From NCBI GenBank assembly GCA_009360345.1, contig SPDP01000001.1, positions 2,294,001-2,358,000 of the forward strand: DNA of 64,000 nucleotides. The letters are read 5' to 3'. Made by a program: the position numbers and the translations under genes. The DNA comes from Alcaligenaceae bacterium SAGV5 (GTDB lineage Bacteria > Pseudomonadota > Gammaproteobacteria > Burkholderiales > Burkholderiaceae_B). Below, in pieces: positions 42,361 through 53,669 of this stretch. Numbering within the stretch: the first letter of the stretch is position 1; each line of letters opens with the position of its first letter. The notes under the pieces were generated by a model. The model did no database searches. It was not told the DNA's origin and saw nothing but the letters and a program-made list of their open reading frames with translations.

Positions 42361-43041
42361 TCAGCGCAGGCCAGCGATGTAGTCGGCCACGGCCTTGATT
42401 TCGGCGTCGGTCATCTTGTTCGCGATCTGCGCCATCGGCACGTTATTGTGCCTCGCGCCGCTGCGGAAGGCCACCAGTTGGGCCTCGGTGTATTCGCCGA
42501 ACTGGCCGCCCACGCGCGGGTATTGCGAAGGGATGCCGGCGCCGTTGGGGCTGTGGCAGGAGGCGCAGGCCGGAACGCCCTTGCTGGCGATGCCGGCGCG
42601 GAAGATGCGCTGGCCCAGCTCGACGGTGTCCTTGCTCTTGGCCACGGCGGGCTTCAGGGTCTGGGCGCCGAGATAGGCCGAGATGTTGCGCATGTCCTCG
42701 TCGGTCAGGCCGGCGACGTTGACGTTCATGACGGCATTGACGCGCTCGGGCGTCTTGGCGCCTTCCTTGACCTTGAAGTTGGCGAGCTGCTTGTAGATGT
42801 AATCGGGGTGCTGGCCAGCCAGCTTGGGATTGGCCGCGCCGGCGCTGTTGCCGCCGGGGCCATGGCAACTGGCACAGGAAATGATGTTGCGGGACGCGTC
42901 GCCATTGGCGAACAACTGCTCGCCCTTGGCCGCATCGACCTTGGGACGGGGTTGGGCATCGGCGGCCAGGGACGGCAGGGCCACCGTCGCACCCAACATT
43001 GCACCGCTCGCGACAAGCATCAGGGACAGCACACGCTTCAT
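42361..43041 (-). CDS. Diheme cytochrome c4
   Basis: 226 residues. Signal peptide to about residue 27 (LPSLAAD), then two class I cytochrome domains with CASCH at 56-60 and CASCH at 159-163 and axial Met candidates in each half. Carries electrons in the periplasm, usually to a cbb3- or aa3-type oxidase. Monocistronic by appearance, with a strong terminator downstream. Confidence 0.93.
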   Translation of the reverse strand: MKRVLSLMLVASGAMLGATVALPSLAADAQPRPKVDAAKGEQLFANGDASRNIISCASCHGPGGNSAGAANPKLAGQHPDYIYKQLANFKVKEGAKTPERVNAVMNVNVAGLTDEDMRNISAYLGAQTLKPAVAKSKDTVELGQRIFRAGIASKGVPACASCHSPNGAGIPSQYPRVGGQFGEYTEAQLVAFRSGARHNNVPMAQIANKMTDAEIKAVADYIAGLR

Positions 43042-43347
43042 GAAAACCTCGACCTAAATTCCACAATCAGGCTACGGATACGCGACTCACGGATGCCCTG
43101 CTCCTGCTGCTCCTGCCGGCATGCGGCAAGAATTCTCCTTGCAGGTGTCTCCGCGGGGCCCACCTACCCCGTTATCGATTCGACCCGGCTCGCGCCGGAG
43201 GTGATCGTTCTTCTACTGCGAGTTTTGTTCTACTGCAAACTCTTGCCACCGAAAGCGCGCCACCCGGCGCTGCTTTCCGATGCTAAGTAACCGCTTATTA
43301 TAGCAACTACAACGTAGTCCATAGAAAACTATTCGGGAAAGACCACC
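43042..43347. promoter_or_regulatory. Divergent promoter region between cytochrome c4 and gamma-carbonic anhydrase
   Basis: 306 bp without a gene. An AT-rich stretch at about 43283-43335 includes a possible -10 element around TTATTATAG (43295-43303) and a short dyad ACTAC-AAC-GTAGT (43306-43318). The c4 side has no obvious box. No ORF or RNA gene seen. Confidence 0.35.
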
Positions 43348-43872
43348 ATGGCTGTCTACCAGCTCGGCGCCCACGCGCCCCACATTCCGGACTCGGCCTA
43401 CGTGGCCGAGGAAGCCGCCGTCATCGGCAGGGCCAGGCTGGGCGAGAACGCCAGCGTCTGGCCGGGCGCGGTCATCCGCGCCGACAACGACGACATCGTC
43501 CTGGGCGAATCCAGCAATGTCCAGGAAGGCGCGGTGCTGCACACCGACCCGGGCCTCAAGCTCACCATCGGCGACTACGTGACGGTCGGGCACCAGGCCA
43601 TGCTGCACGGCTGCACCATCGGCGACGGCTCGCTGATCGGCATCCAGGCCGTGGTGCTGAACCGCGCGGTCATCGGCAAGAACTGCCTGGTGGGCGCGGG
43701 CGCCATCGTCACCGAAGGCAAGGAATTTCCCGACCGCTCGCTGATCCTGGGCGCCCCGGCCAAGGTCGTGCGCCAGCTCACGGACGAGGACATCGCCCGC
43801 ATCCGCGCCGGCGTGGAGAGCTACGTGAAGCGGCAGCAGTTGTTCAAGAAAGATCTCAAGCGGGTCGGCTGA
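43348..43872 (+). CDS. Gamma-class carbonic anhydrase-like protein (left-handed beta-helix)
   Basis: 174 residues of hexapeptide repeats. Conserved features are WPGAVIRADNDDIVLGESSN (residues 37-56) and zinc-type histidines in VLHTDPG and VGHQAMLHGC. PaaY/YrdA-type proteins look the same; several have carbonic anhydrase or thioesterase-like activity, so the reaction is unproven. Cytoplasmic. Confidence 0.88.
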   Translation: MAVYQLGAHAPHIPDSAYVAEEAAVIGRARLGENASVWPGAVIRADNDDIVLGESSNVQEGAVLHTDPGLKLTIGDYVTVGHQAMLHGCTIGDGSLIGIQAVVLNRAVIGKNCLVGAGAIVTEGKEFPDRSLILGAPAKVVRQLTDEDIARIRAGVESYVKRQQLFKKDLKRVG

Positions 43873-43944
43873 CCGGCGGGCCGCCGCGGGGCGCGGCCGT
43901 ACAATAGGGGGTTATTGTCCAACTTCGCCGCGCGGCGACGCCCA

Positions 43945-45661
<1,717 letters not shown>

Positions 45662-45665
45662 CGCC

Positions 45666-46874
45666 ATGGACGTCCTCTGGATATCGGAAAACGGAGGGCC
45701 CCGTCCACACAACGCGGCGCAACTGGCCGCCAGCAAGGGCTTCCTGTGGATAGACGCGGGCGCCGAGGACCTGGCGGCCAACCCCGACGCGTGGCGCGAC
45801 GACATCGCGCGGCTGACCGGCGTGCAGTTGCACGACCTGCACCTGCAGGATGCCGCCAATCCGGTCCACCCTTCGTACTTCGACAACACCGCCACCTACG
45901 AGATGGTGGTGTTCCGCCGCATCGTGACCGACGCGCCGGCGGCCGAGCCACGTCCCGCCGCGGCCAACGGCAAGCTCGGCATCCCGCTGCTGGCCAGCCT
46001 GCGCACGCAGCCGGTGTCGTTCTTCGTGCTGGGGCAGGCGCTGATCACCGTCCGCCACGGCTACAGCGCCACCTGCCAGGAAATGAAGCGCCGCCTGGCC
46101 GAGCAGCGCGGCGAGGTCGCGCCCGAGGGACGGCGGGACCGCACGCCCAGCAGCATCGGCCCGCTGGGCCGCGCGCCGTCCGGCCCCGCCGAACTGATGC
46201 TGAGGCTGCTCAACGGCATGGTCGACAAGTACCTGGCGCTGCGCCAGCCCCTGACCTTGCAGCTCGATCGCTGGCAGCGCGAGCTGCTCAACCCCAACGG
46301 CCGTTTCCGCAACTGGCTGGCGCTGCTCGATGCCCGCATCGTGCTGCGGCGCCTGGAGAACATCTGCGAGGAACAATACGACGCCTTGTCCGAACTGCGC
46401 GACGCGGCCATGGACCGCAGCGAGGACGCCTGGGGCTCCGGCGCCTTCGACCAGCGGCGCGATACGCTGCTGGTCCGCATCAACGACGTCATGGAACACG
46501 TGAATCGCGTGCTGAGCCATGCGCGGCGCATGGAATCGTCGGTCGAGAACGCGGTGCAGCTGCATTTCTCCGCCACGGCCCACCGCACCAACGAGATCAT
46601 GCGCATCCTGACCGTGGTCACCGTCATCTTCATGCCGCTCACGCTCATCACCGGGATCTTCGGCATGAACGTGGATCACCTGCCCTTCGTCCACGAAAGC
46701 GGTTCGTTCTGGTGGATCATGGTGGGCATGATGCTGCTGGCGCTGCTGCTGTGGAGCTGGTTCTCGGCCCGGCGTTTCCTGGAAATGCGGCCCTACCGGG
46801 TGGCGGAGGCGCTGGCGCGCAAGGCGGGACTTCGGACCGGCAAGGAAGACCCGGACACCGCCGACAGGCTTTGA
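45666..46874 (+). CDS. corA: CorA-family magnesium/divalent cation transporter
   Basis: 402 residues. A long cytoplasmic domain is followed by two C-terminal membrane helices (about 315-337 and 350-372) with the pore motif GMN in TGIFGMNVDHLP. Inner-membrane pentamer for Mg2+ uptake; zinc export (ZntB-like) is a less likely alternative. Starts 4 nt after hemB. Confidence 0.9.
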   Translation: MDVLWISENGGPRPHNAAQLAASKGFLWIDAGAEDLAANPDAWRDDIARLTGVQLHDLHLQDAANPVHPSYFDNTATYEMVVFRRIVTDAPAAEPRPAAANGKLGIPLLASLRTQPVSFFVLGQALITVRHGYSATCQEMKRRLAEQRGEVAPEGRRDRTPSSIGPLGRAPSGPAELMLRLLNGMVDKYLALRQPLTLQLDRWQRELLNPNGRFRNWLALLDARIVLRRLENICEEQYDALSELRDAAMDRSEDAWGSGAFDQRRDTLLVRINDVMEHVNRVLSHARRMESSVENAVQLHFSATAHRTNEIMRILTVVTVIFMPLTLITGIFGMNVDHLPFVHESGSFWWIMVGMMLLALLLWSWFSARRFLEMRPYRVAEALARKAGLRTGKEDPDTADRL

Positions 46875-46877
46875 TCC

Positions 46878-47993
46878 ATGGCCGGGCACTCCTCGCTCCA
46901 GGACCGTTCGCGATCGATCGCCGCGCGCCTGTATGAAGGCATCGCGGCGCCGGACCAGTGGCAGGCCGGGCTGGGCCTGCTGGCCGCCGAAGTCGGCGGC
47001 CGGGCCTTCCACCAGGTAACGGTGGACCTGCGCGACGGCAGCGTGCCGGACCGCGTGATCTGCGACGCCGCGCCGCTGCACAAGTTCGACGAATATGCCG
47101 AGCACTACGTCCAGGACGACGAACGGCTGGCGCTTTTCGCCCATCTGCGGGAAGGCAGTTTCATCCTCGACCACGAACACCTGGACAGCCGGCAGATGTC
47201 GCGCTCGGCGGTCTATTCGGACTTCCTGCACGGCCTGGACCTGCGCCACACCCTGTGTCTGCTGCTGCGCGACGACGGCGAGACACGCGACTACCTGGGC
47301 ATCATGCGGCCGGCGGACCACCGCCCCTACGGGGAACACGAGCGTGCTCTGATCGAAATCGTCATGCCCGACATGGTCCGCGCGGCACGGCTGCGCGCGC
47401 GCATGATGCAGTTGCAACGCGCGGCGCTGCTGGGCCGCGCCGCGCTGGACGGACTGCCGCGGGGCGTGGCCGTCGTCGATGCCCGGGGCCGGGTCGAATA
47501 CGCCAACGCCCGCGCCGAACAGTACATACGCACATCGCCGTGGCTGAACGCGAAAGGCGGCATCCTGGGCATGCGGGACCCGTCCACCCAGCGACGCCTG
47601 CAGGCCGCGCTGAGCCTGGCCTGCTCGGCAGAAAAAAAGGCGGATCTCTTTCCCACCGGCGGGCCTCTCCCGCCGGACTGGATCACCGTCCTGCCGCTGG
47701 ACACCCTGCACGTGCTGGCCGGGCTGCGCGATACGCCGCTGGCCCTGGTCATCTTTTCCGGGCCCGCCGACAGCCTGCCATTGGACACGCAGCTCATGAC
47801 CCAGGCCCTGGGCATCACGCCGGCCGAAGCACGCCTGGCGCAAGCCCTGGCCACCGGACAGACCATCAAGACATTCGCCGCCGCGCAGGCCATCTCGCCA
47901 GAGACCGCGCGCAGCCACCTGAAGAGCCTGTTCAGGAAAACCGGCTGCCGGCGGCAGGTCGAGCTGGTGCAGTTGATCCGGACCCTGGCCTGA
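46878..47993 (+). CDS. LuxR-type helix-turn-helix regulator with N-terminal sensory domain
   Basis: 371 residues. N-terminal half of GAF/PAS-like character, a PAS-like segment near 200-225 (VAVVDARGRVEYANARAE), and a LuxR/FixJ-type HTH at about 310-365 (ITPAEARLAQALATGQTI, then ISPETARSHLKSLFRKTG). A paralogue with the same layout lies at 52279-53376. It starts 3 nt after corA and converges on dsbD. Ligand and targets unknown. Confidence 0.8.
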   Translation: MAGHSSLQDRSRSIAARLYEGIAAPDQWQAGLGLLAAEVGGRAFHQVTVDLRDGSVPDRVICDAAPLHKFDEYAEHYVQDDERLALFAHLREGSFILDHEHLDSRQMSRSAVYSDFLHGLDLRHTLCLLLRDDGETRDYLGIMRPADHRPYGEHERALIEIVMPDMVRAARLRARMMQLQRAALLGRAALDGLPRGVAVVDARGRVEYANARAEQYIRTSPWLNAKGGILGMRDPSTQRRLQAALSLACSAEKKADLFPTGGPLPPDWITVLPLDTLHVLAGLRDTPLALVIFSGPADSLPLDTQLMTQALGITPAEARLAQALATGQTIKTFAAAQAISPETARSHLKSLFRKTGCRRQVELVQLIRTLA

Positions 47994-48005
47994 CCGCGGG
48001 CCTCG

Positions 48006-49934
48006 TCAGCGCGCGGCCGCCGCCAACACGTCGTCCAGCACCCGGGCGAAACGCTCCGCGCCCTGGAAGCCGATGACCCGCTGGGGCAGCGGCGCGCCGC
48101 CCGGCGCGAAGAACACGATGCCGGGGGGGCCGAACAGCTTGAAGCGCTTGAGCAACTCGCGGTCGTCCGCATTGTTGGCGGTCACGTCCGCCTGCACCAG
48201 GCGCATGCCGGCCAGCCGCTGCGCGACGTCGGCGCGGGGGAAGGTCAGCGCCTCCATCTCCTTGCACGACACGCACCAGTCGGCGTAGAAATCCAGCATC
48301 ACCGGACGATCGGAAGCCGCCAGCAGCGCATCGAGCTCGGCCACCGAGCGCACACGCTCGAATGCCGCGCCGGCCCCGGGCCGCGACACCCCGCCCCCCG
48401 GGGGACTCCAAAGACCTTCCCCTGCGCCCTGGACCGGAGCCGGCCCCTGTACAGGCGGCGCCAGGACCGGGATCGGGCCTTCGCCGCGCGACGCGGCAAG
48501 GTGGCCCAGCGGTTGCAGCGGATCGCGGCCGCCGCTTGCCACGCCCACGGCCTGCAAGACGCCGGCCAACGCGAACAGGACACCCAGGCCCTTGAGTACG
48601 CGGCGGCCGGTGCCGGCCTCGGCGGGCAAGGCATCGAAGGCGTGCAGCAGGGTGGCCGCCAGGATGGCCAGCACCGCCCAGCCCGCCATCTGGACCCAAC
48701 CCGGCAGCACGGGCCAAAGCATCCACCAGGCCACCGCCAGCAGCAGCATGCCGAAGAAGCGTTTCACACCATCCATCCAGAGTCCCGCCTTGGGTAGAAG
48801 CGCGCCCGCCGAGGCGCCGGCGGCCAGCAGCGGCACGCCCATGCCCCAGGCCAGCGCGAACAAGGCGACGCCCCCCAGCAGCACGTCGCCCGTCTGCGAG
48901 ACGTACAACAGCGCGCCCGCCAGCGGCGCGGCGACGCAGGGCCCGACGATCAGCGCGGACACGGCGCCCATCGCCACCGCCCCGGTGGCGCGGCCGCCGG
49001 GCAGGCGCGAGACCCGGTCCGACAGGGACGTCTGCCAGCTCGCCGGCAACTGCAACGTGAACACGTCGAACATGGCCAGGGCCAGCACCGCCAGCAGCGC
49101 GGCGAACACCCCCAGTACCCAGGGCGTCTGCAACGAGGCCGCCAGGCTGACGCCGCTCAGCGCCGCCAGCAGGCCGACCGCCGTATACACCACCGACATG
49201 CCCAGTACATAGGCCGCCGCGAGGCCCAGGCCCCGCAGGCGCGGCCGGGCATGCGCGGCGGCGTCGCCGACCACGATGGCCGACAGGATGGGCACCATGG
49301 GCAGCACACAGGGCGTGAGCGACAGCAGCAGCCCCAGGCCCATGAACACCAATGCCGTGCGGACCAGGCCGCTGCCGGCCAGCATGCCGGCCAGCCCCAC
49401 GTCGTCCGCGCCGGCGAGGGCCGACCACCGCAGGCCCTGCTCCGCCCCGCCCTCGATCTGCGGCAGGCCGCCCGGCGCCGACGCGGCGGCGATGCGCACC
49501 TTGTGCTCGGCCGGCGGATAGCACAGGCCGGCGTCGGCGCAACCCTGGCTGGTCACCGCCAACGCGAACGCCGCGCCGGTGGGGATCGTCAGGCGCGCCG
49601 CCACCTTGTCGCGGTAGGTCTCGACCTCCTTGTCGAAGGTCTGGTCGAACTTGACCTGCCCGGGCGGCAATTGGGGCTCGCCCAGCGCCACGTCCGGCGG
49701 ATCCGCGACGAATCGGAATTGCTCGCGGTACATGTAGTAGCCCGGCGCGATCGCCCAGGACAGCTCGATGGCGTCGGGCGCCACGGCACGCGCGGAGAAG
49801 CGGAAGGCCTGCTCCGGCGGCAGGAAATCCGCCGCCGGCGCGAAGCGAGGCAGCAACACGGCACACACCCACGCCAGGCAGGCCAGGACCCGGAAAATGC
49901 GCGGGCAGGCCACCCGCAAACGGAACATGGACAT
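48006..49934 (-). CDS. dsbD: Thiol:disulfide interchange protein DsbD
   Basis: 642 residues. Signal peptide; N-terminal alpha domain with C132 and C138 (QGCADAGLCYP); eight-helix core with TPCVLP and VGPCVAAP; C-terminal thioredoxin-like domain with C554-V-S-C557 (DFYADWCVSCKEME). Moves reducing power from cytoplasm to periplasm, needed by cytochrome c maturation and protein repair. A 50-residue Gly/Pro-rich linker (about 480-530) before the last domain is unusually long. Overlaps cutA by 1 nt (TGATG). Confidence 0.94.
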   Translation of the reverse strand: MSMFRLRVACPRIFRVLACLAWVCAVLLPRFAPAADFLPPEQAFRFSARAVAPDAIELSWAIAPGYYMYREQFRFVADPPDVALGEPQLPPGQVKFDQTFDKEVETYRDKVAARLTIPTGAAFALAVTSQGCADAGLCYPPAEHKVRIAAASAPGGLPQIEGGAEQGLRWSALAGADDVGLAGMLAGSGLVRTALVFMGLGLLLSLTPCVLPMVPILSAIVVGDAAAHARPRLRGLGLAAAYVLGMSVVYTAVGLLAALSGVSLAASLQTPWVLGVFAALLAVLALAMFDVFTLQLPASWQTSLSDRVSRLPGGRATGAVAMGAVSALIVGPCVAAPLAGALLYVSQTGDVLLGGVALFALAWGMGVPLLAAGASAGALLPKAGLWMDGVKRFFGMLLLAVAWWMLWPVLPGWVQMAGWAVLAILAATLLHAFDALPAEAGTGRRVLKGLGVLFALAGVLQAVGVASGGRDPLQPLGHLAASRGEGPIPVLAPPVQGPAPVQGAGEGLWSPPGGGVSRPGAGAAFERVRSVAELDALLAASDRPVMLDFYADWCVSCKEMEALTFPRADVAQRLAGMRLVQADVTANNADDRELLKRFKLFGPPGIVFFAPGGAPLPQRVIGFQGAERFARVLDDVLAAAAR

Positions 49935-50287
49935 CAGCTTTTCGTTTCCTGCCGGACCCAATCCAGATAGGCCGGCAATCCTTCGGTCACGGGCACGGCG
50001 ATGATCTCGGGCACCTCGTAGGGATGCAGCCGGGCGATCGTCTCCTGCACGGCCCTCTGGCGGGCCGCCGTGGTCTTGATCAGCAGCGGAATCTCGTCGG
50101 CGGACTCCACCTCCCCCTTCCACCGGTAGATGGACAACACCGGCGCGCCGACGTTCACGCAGGCGGCCACACCGTCTTCGACGAGGCGGCGGGCGATGTC
50201 CCGGGCGGTATCGGCGTCGGGGGCGTTGCAGAATACCAGCACGACTTCACGGGCGGCCTCGGACGGCGATGGCATGGGGGACTCCAT
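49934..50287 (-). CDS. cutA: CutA1 divalent cation tolerance protein
   Basis: 117 residues of the trimeric ferredoxin-like CutA1 family: ACVNVGAPVLSIYRWKGEVE, PLLIKTT and LHPYEVPEIIAVPV are typical. Linked to copper and other metal tolerance, mechanism unclear. Upstream of dsbD with a 1-nt overlap, a common pairing. Confidence 0.92.
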   Translation of the reverse strand: MESPMPSPSEAAREVVLVFCNAPDADTARDIARRLVEDGVAACVNVGAPVLSIYRWKGEVESADEIPLLIKTTAARQRAVQETIARLHPYEVPEIIAVPVTEGLPAYLDWVRQETKS

Positions 50288-50291
50288 GGTT

Positions 50292-51101
50292 TCAGCGCAA
50301 CAGCCGGCGGCGCATCAACGCGGTGGCCAGCCAGACGGCGACCGCCGCGGTCAGCGCCAGTTGAAGCACCGGCCCCCAGGGCTGGTCGGGCATCCGGCCC
50401 AGCACCAGCGGCCTCACCAGCTCGATGGCCGGAGCCAGCGGCAACAGCCGGGCCGCCTGCACCAGCGCCTCGGGCAGTTGCGACACCGGAAAGAACACGC
50501 CGGACAGGAACACCATCGGCGTCACGCCCAGCGTGAAGTAATACATGAAGAAATCGAAGCCCTTGGCCAGGGCCGACATGACCAGCGCCAGGGCGGAGAA
50601 GGTCACCCCCAGCAGGACCAGCACCAGCGGAATCCACCACAGCGTGGCGGCGCGCGAAATGTCCAGCGCCACCACCACCAGCAGGATCGCCAGCCCGCTC
50701 TTCATGCTCTTGGCCGCGGCCCACAGGATCTCGGCGAATACCACGTCGTCCAGCGACAGCGGCGTATTCAGCATCGCGTCCCACGAACGCTGGATATGCA
50801 GCCGGGAAAAGGCGCTGTAGGTCGCCTCGAACGTGGCCGCGTACAACGCGCCCATGCAGATCGAGCCGGCGGCCAGGAAAGTCACGTACGGGACGCCCTC
50901 TATGCCCGGCAGCAGGCTGCCCAGCCCATAGCCCAACGCCAGCAACGCCACCATCGGATCCATGACATCGCCCAGCACCGTCGTCAACGCCGTCTTGCGC
51001 CACACCAGGAAATTTCGCCGCAACACCGGCACGCACCCGCGCCCCGGCCGGGGCAGGCCCCAGACCCCGGGGCGCGGAGCATCCATCGCCTGTTCGCTCA
51101 T
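50292..51101 (-). CDS. ABC-2 type exporter permease (NodJ-like)
   Basis: 269 residues with six membrane helices; the sequence FLVWRKTALTTVLGDVMDP and GVTPMVFLSGVFFPVSQLP fits the NodJ branch. NodIJ of rhizobia exports lipochito-oligosaccharides, but homologues in non-symbionts have unknown substrates. It follows nodI-like with repeat R3 in the gap. Start at ATG 51101. Confidence 0.87.
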   Translation of the reverse strand: MSEQAMDAPRPGVWGLPRPGRGCVPVLRRNFLVWRKTALTTVLGDVMDPMVALLALGYGLGSLLPGIEGVPYVTFLAAGSICMGALYAATFEATYSAFSRLHIQRSWDAMLNTPLSLDDVVFAEILWAAAKSMKSGLAILLVVVALDISRAATLWWIPLVLVLLGVTFSALALVMSALAKGFDFFMYYFTLGVTPMVFLSGVFFPVSQLPEALVQAARLLPLAPAIELVRPLVLGRMPDQPWGPVLQLALTAAVAVWLATALMRRRLLR

Positions 51102-51112
51102 CTCAGTCCTCA

Positions 51113-51174
51113 ATCCAGGAAACCGCGGATCCGCCGGCTTCGCCCCCTGGGGGCGCGTCAGCGCGCAGGGGGGT
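51113..51174 (-). repeat. Stop-anchored GC-rich stem-loop repeat, copy R3 (nodI-nodJ gap)
   Basis: A shorter copy (about 62 bp) that lacks the middle of the element but keeps the C-run 1 nt after the stop (TGA-A-CCCCCC), the CCCCCTGGGGG palindrome and the GCGCGC pair. It fills nearly the whole gap between the two ABC subunit genes. Confidence 0.75.
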
Positions 51175-52134
51175 TCATTCTCTCAGATCGCGGCCGGCCA
51201 GCCGCAGGAACAGGTCTTCCAGGTTGGCCGGCCGGTGCAGATAACGTACCCGGCCCCCTTCGCGCAGCAGAGCCAGCACGGGCTCCGGCTCGGCCGTGTA
51301 GCAGTAGACCGTCTCGCCACTGACCTCGACGCGGCCCGGCATGACGGCGCGGTGGCGCTCCAGCCAATCGAGGGCGCCTTCCCCGAACACTTCCACCACC
51401 TCGGGTTCGACGTGGCGCGCGATCAGGTCCTGGGGGGCCCCCTCGGCGATCATCCTGCCCCGGTCCAACAGGCCCAGCCGGTCGCAGAGGCGCTCGGCCT
51501 CATCCATGAAATGCGTGGTCAGCAGGATGGTCTTGCCCTGCGCCAACAACGTTTTCAGGCGCTCCCAGATCAGGTGGCGCGCCTGCGGGTCCAGGCCGGT
51601 GGTGGGCTCATCCATCACGATCAGGTCAGGATCGTTGACCAGCGCCCGCGCCAGCGTCAGGCGCCGCTTCATGCCGCCCGACAGCTCGTTGATGCGCGCC
51701 GTGCGCTTGGACGCCAGCGACGCGAACTCCAGCAGGCCGGGAATGCGCCGGCGGATCTCGGCGTCGGCCAGGCCGAAGTAGCGGCCGAACACGAGCAGAT
51801 TTTCCTCGACCGTGAAATCGGGATCGAGATTGTCGATCTGCGGCACCACCCCTATGCGCGCCCTGGCCTGGCGCGCCTGCGCCGGCACCGGGTAATCCAG
51901 CAGCCTGATCGCGCCGCCATCCACCGGGGTCAGGCCCAGGATGGACCGCAAGGTGGTGGTCTTGCCGGCGCCGTTGGGGCCCAGCAAGCCATAGCACTCG
52001 CCGCGCGCGATCTCGAAGGACAGCGCGTCCACGATGACACGCCCGCCGTAGCGCTTGTCCAGCCGCTCGACCCGCAGCGCGGGTCCCGGGGTAGCCAGGG
52101 GCCTGGCCCCCGCATGCAGCGAATTGGTGGTCAT
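51175..52134 (-). CDS. ABC-2 type exporter ATPase (NodI-like)
   Basis: 319 residues. Walker [10 protein letters not shown], signature [10 protein letters not shown] and Walker [14 protein letters not shown]; a C-terminal domain ends with [14 protein letters not shown] as in NodI. The ATG at 52134 is the first family-like start; longer open frames upstream are not coding-like. First gene of a nodIJ-like pair with R3 in the gap. Confidence 0.9.
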   Translation of the reverse strand: MTTNSLHAGARPLATPGPALRVERLDKRYGGRVIVDALSFEIARGECYGLLGPNGAGKTTTLRSILGLTPVDGGAIRLLDYPVPAQARQARARIGVVPQIDNLDPDFTVEENLLVFGRYFGLADAEIRRRIPGLLEFASLASKRTARINELSGGMKRRLTLARALVNDPDLIVMDEPTTGLDPQARHLIWERLKTLLAQGKTILLTTHFMDEAERLCDRLGLLDRGRMIAEGAPQDLIARHVEPEVVEVFGEGALDWLERHRAVMPGRVEVSGETVYCYTAEPEPVLALLREGGRVRYLHRPANLEDLFLRLAGRDLRE

Positions 52135-52278
52135 GCTTTGATAGTACCCCGGAGCGTAGCCACGCCGGCTGCGACATCCGCGCGCAGGGTTTTCCTGATG
52201 TGGCCAGGGAATAGAAGTGATTGCCCGCTTCGCATTCCCCGTAACATGATGTAACCATTGAACGGCCATACGATCACA

Positions 52279-53376
52279 ATGGGTATTACCCCCTCTCAGG
52301 AAATCTACGACGCCCTCGTCGGACTCTGCTACGAAAGCGTGCTGGACAACACCCGCTGGCCGGCGCTGCTCGACGCGCTGGCTGCGGCCAGCGGCAGGCA
52401 GTTCGGCGCGATCGCCATCCACCGCCCCGGCGAGACCGCTGCAACCGTCACGCTGGCGGCCCGGTGCGACCCCGCCGCCATCCAGGCCTACAACGCCCAC
52501 TACGGCGCCATCGATCCAATACGCGAGCTGATCGCCGCGACGAACGACGGCCAGTGGACCCACGACCGCCGCGAATTGCCGGCCGAAACCCTCCAGCATC
52601 ACCCGTACTACCAGGAATTCCAGCAGGCCCAGGGCATGGACGACCGCGCGTCGATCCGGCTGGACGGCCAGGACTCCTGCGTCTATGTCGCGCTGCTGAC
52701 CGCCATCGGCGTGCGGCCCGATGCCTCCCACGACGATCTGCTGGTACGCCTCGCGCCCCACCTGCAGCGCGCCGGCACGCTCTACGACACGTTGGCCGGG
52801 CTGCGCGACGGCCTCGGCCGGCGGGACCGGTTGCTGGACAGCCTGCCCACCCCGCTATGGCTGCTCGATGACGGACGGCGCGTGGCCTACCGCAATGCCG
52901 CGGCCGAACGGCATGCCGCCCGGCCCGATGGCGCCCTGTGCGAACACGACGGCCAGATACGCCCCCGCCGCGCCCCCGCCAGCCGGCTCGAAACCGCCAT
53001 CCTCCAGGCCGCCGGACACGCGGGACCGCGCCGCGCCGCGCGCATCGCGCCCCCCACCGCCGGCGGCCCGGACATCCTGGTCACGCCGCTGTCCGAGGAT
53101 CATCCTGACAACCCCTTGCAGCGCCCGCTCGTCGCGGTCAGCGTGATCGATCCCGAGCAACAGAACCTCAAGGTGACCGACCTCTTCCAGTTCAGCCGGG
53201 CCGAGGCGCGCCTGGCAGCCAAACTGCAGGAAGGGCTGAGCCTGTCCGAATATGCCGAGCGCCAGGGCATCGCGCTCAGCACCGCGCGCACGCAATTGCG
53301 CGCGCTCTTCACGAAGACGGGCACGCATCGGCAGGGCGAACTCGTAAGCCTGCTGCTGAGACTCACTCGGCATTGA
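52279..53376 (+). CDS. LuxR-type helix-turn-helix regulator, paralogue of 46878-47993
   Basis: 365 residues from ATG 52279 (a TTG at 52258 would add seven). Same plan as the other: sensory N-terminal domain, PAS-like segment near 195-215 ([18 protein letters not shown]), and HTH near 303-358 with [34 protein letters not shown] and ELVSLLLRL. Divergent from the nodIJ-like pair with a 144-nt gap, so it may regulate it. No recognised ligand. Confidence 0.78.
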   Translation: MGITPSQEIYDALVGLCYESVLDNTRWPALLDALAAASGRQFGAIAIHRPGETAATVTLAARCDPAAIQAYNAHYGAIDPIRELIAATNDGQWTHDRRELPAETLQHHPYYQEFQQAQGMDDRASIRLDGQDSCVYVALLTAIGVRPDASHDDLLVRLAPHLQRAGTLYDTLAGLRDGLGRRDRLLDSLPTPLWLLDDGRRVAYRNAAAERHAARPDGALCEHDGQIRPRRAPASRLETAILQAAGHAGPRRAARIAPPTAGGPDILVTPLSEDHPDNPLQRPLVAVSVIDPEQQNLKVTDLFQFSRAEARLAAKLQEGLSLSEYAERQGIALSTARTQLRALFTKTGTHRQGELVSLLLRLTRH

Positions 53377-53437
53377 TCGAAACCCTCGCGATACCGAGGA
53401 TGGCAATGGCGGAAAGCCCATGCTATCCTGCCTCGCA

Positions 53438-53614
53438 CCAGGAGAACGAAGCGGCGCGGCCTGCCGCTTCTACCGAAGGCGTATCCCCTGAAACGCTCAG
53501 GTCACAAGACTGGCAACCAAACAACTGGAGAGCGTCGCGCCCCCTGACGGGCGTGGCCGCCGAAGGGGCAAGCAGCGCCAATCGGCGCGCGAATCTCTCA
53601 GGCAAAAGGACAGT
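53438..53614 (+). ncRNA. Tandem glycine riboswitch upstream of D-amino-acid dehydrogenase
   Basis: Two aptamers. The second is nearly canonical: GGAGAG at 53527, CCGAAGGGGCAAGC at about 53560, and AATCTCTCAGGCAAAAGG ending in ACAG at 53613. The first is more divergent: GGAGAACG at 53441, ACCGAAGGCG near 53472 and CGCTCAGGTCACAAGACTGG near 53495. The short linker between them is typical. An intrinsic terminator follows 2 nt later, so it should act on transcription of the next gene. Glycine riboswitches usually turn genes on with glycine. Confidence 0.92.
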
Positions 53615-53615
53615 A

Positions 53616-53656
53616 GGGGCAAGCGGCAGACACCTGCCGCTTGCCCCTGTTTTTTT
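53616..53656 (+). terminator. Riboswitch expression-platform terminator
   Basis: 14-bp perfect stem, GGGGCAAGCGGCAG (53616-53629) and its complement (53634-53647), with a 4-nt loop and a following TGTTTTTTT. It sits 13 nt before the D-amino-acid dehydrogenase ATG, so the gene is only made on read-through. Confidence 0.9.
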
Positions 53657-53669
53657 GCGAGAGCCTGCA

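Noticed and set aside
51113..51174. R3 as an intrinsic terminator between nodI and nodJ
   Set aside because: It has stem-loops but no T-run, and the downstream gene of the same complex must be transcribed.
53438..53614. Short open frames across the riboswitch region
   Set aside because: The conserved glycine aptamer motifs and following terminator explain the sequence better than coding.
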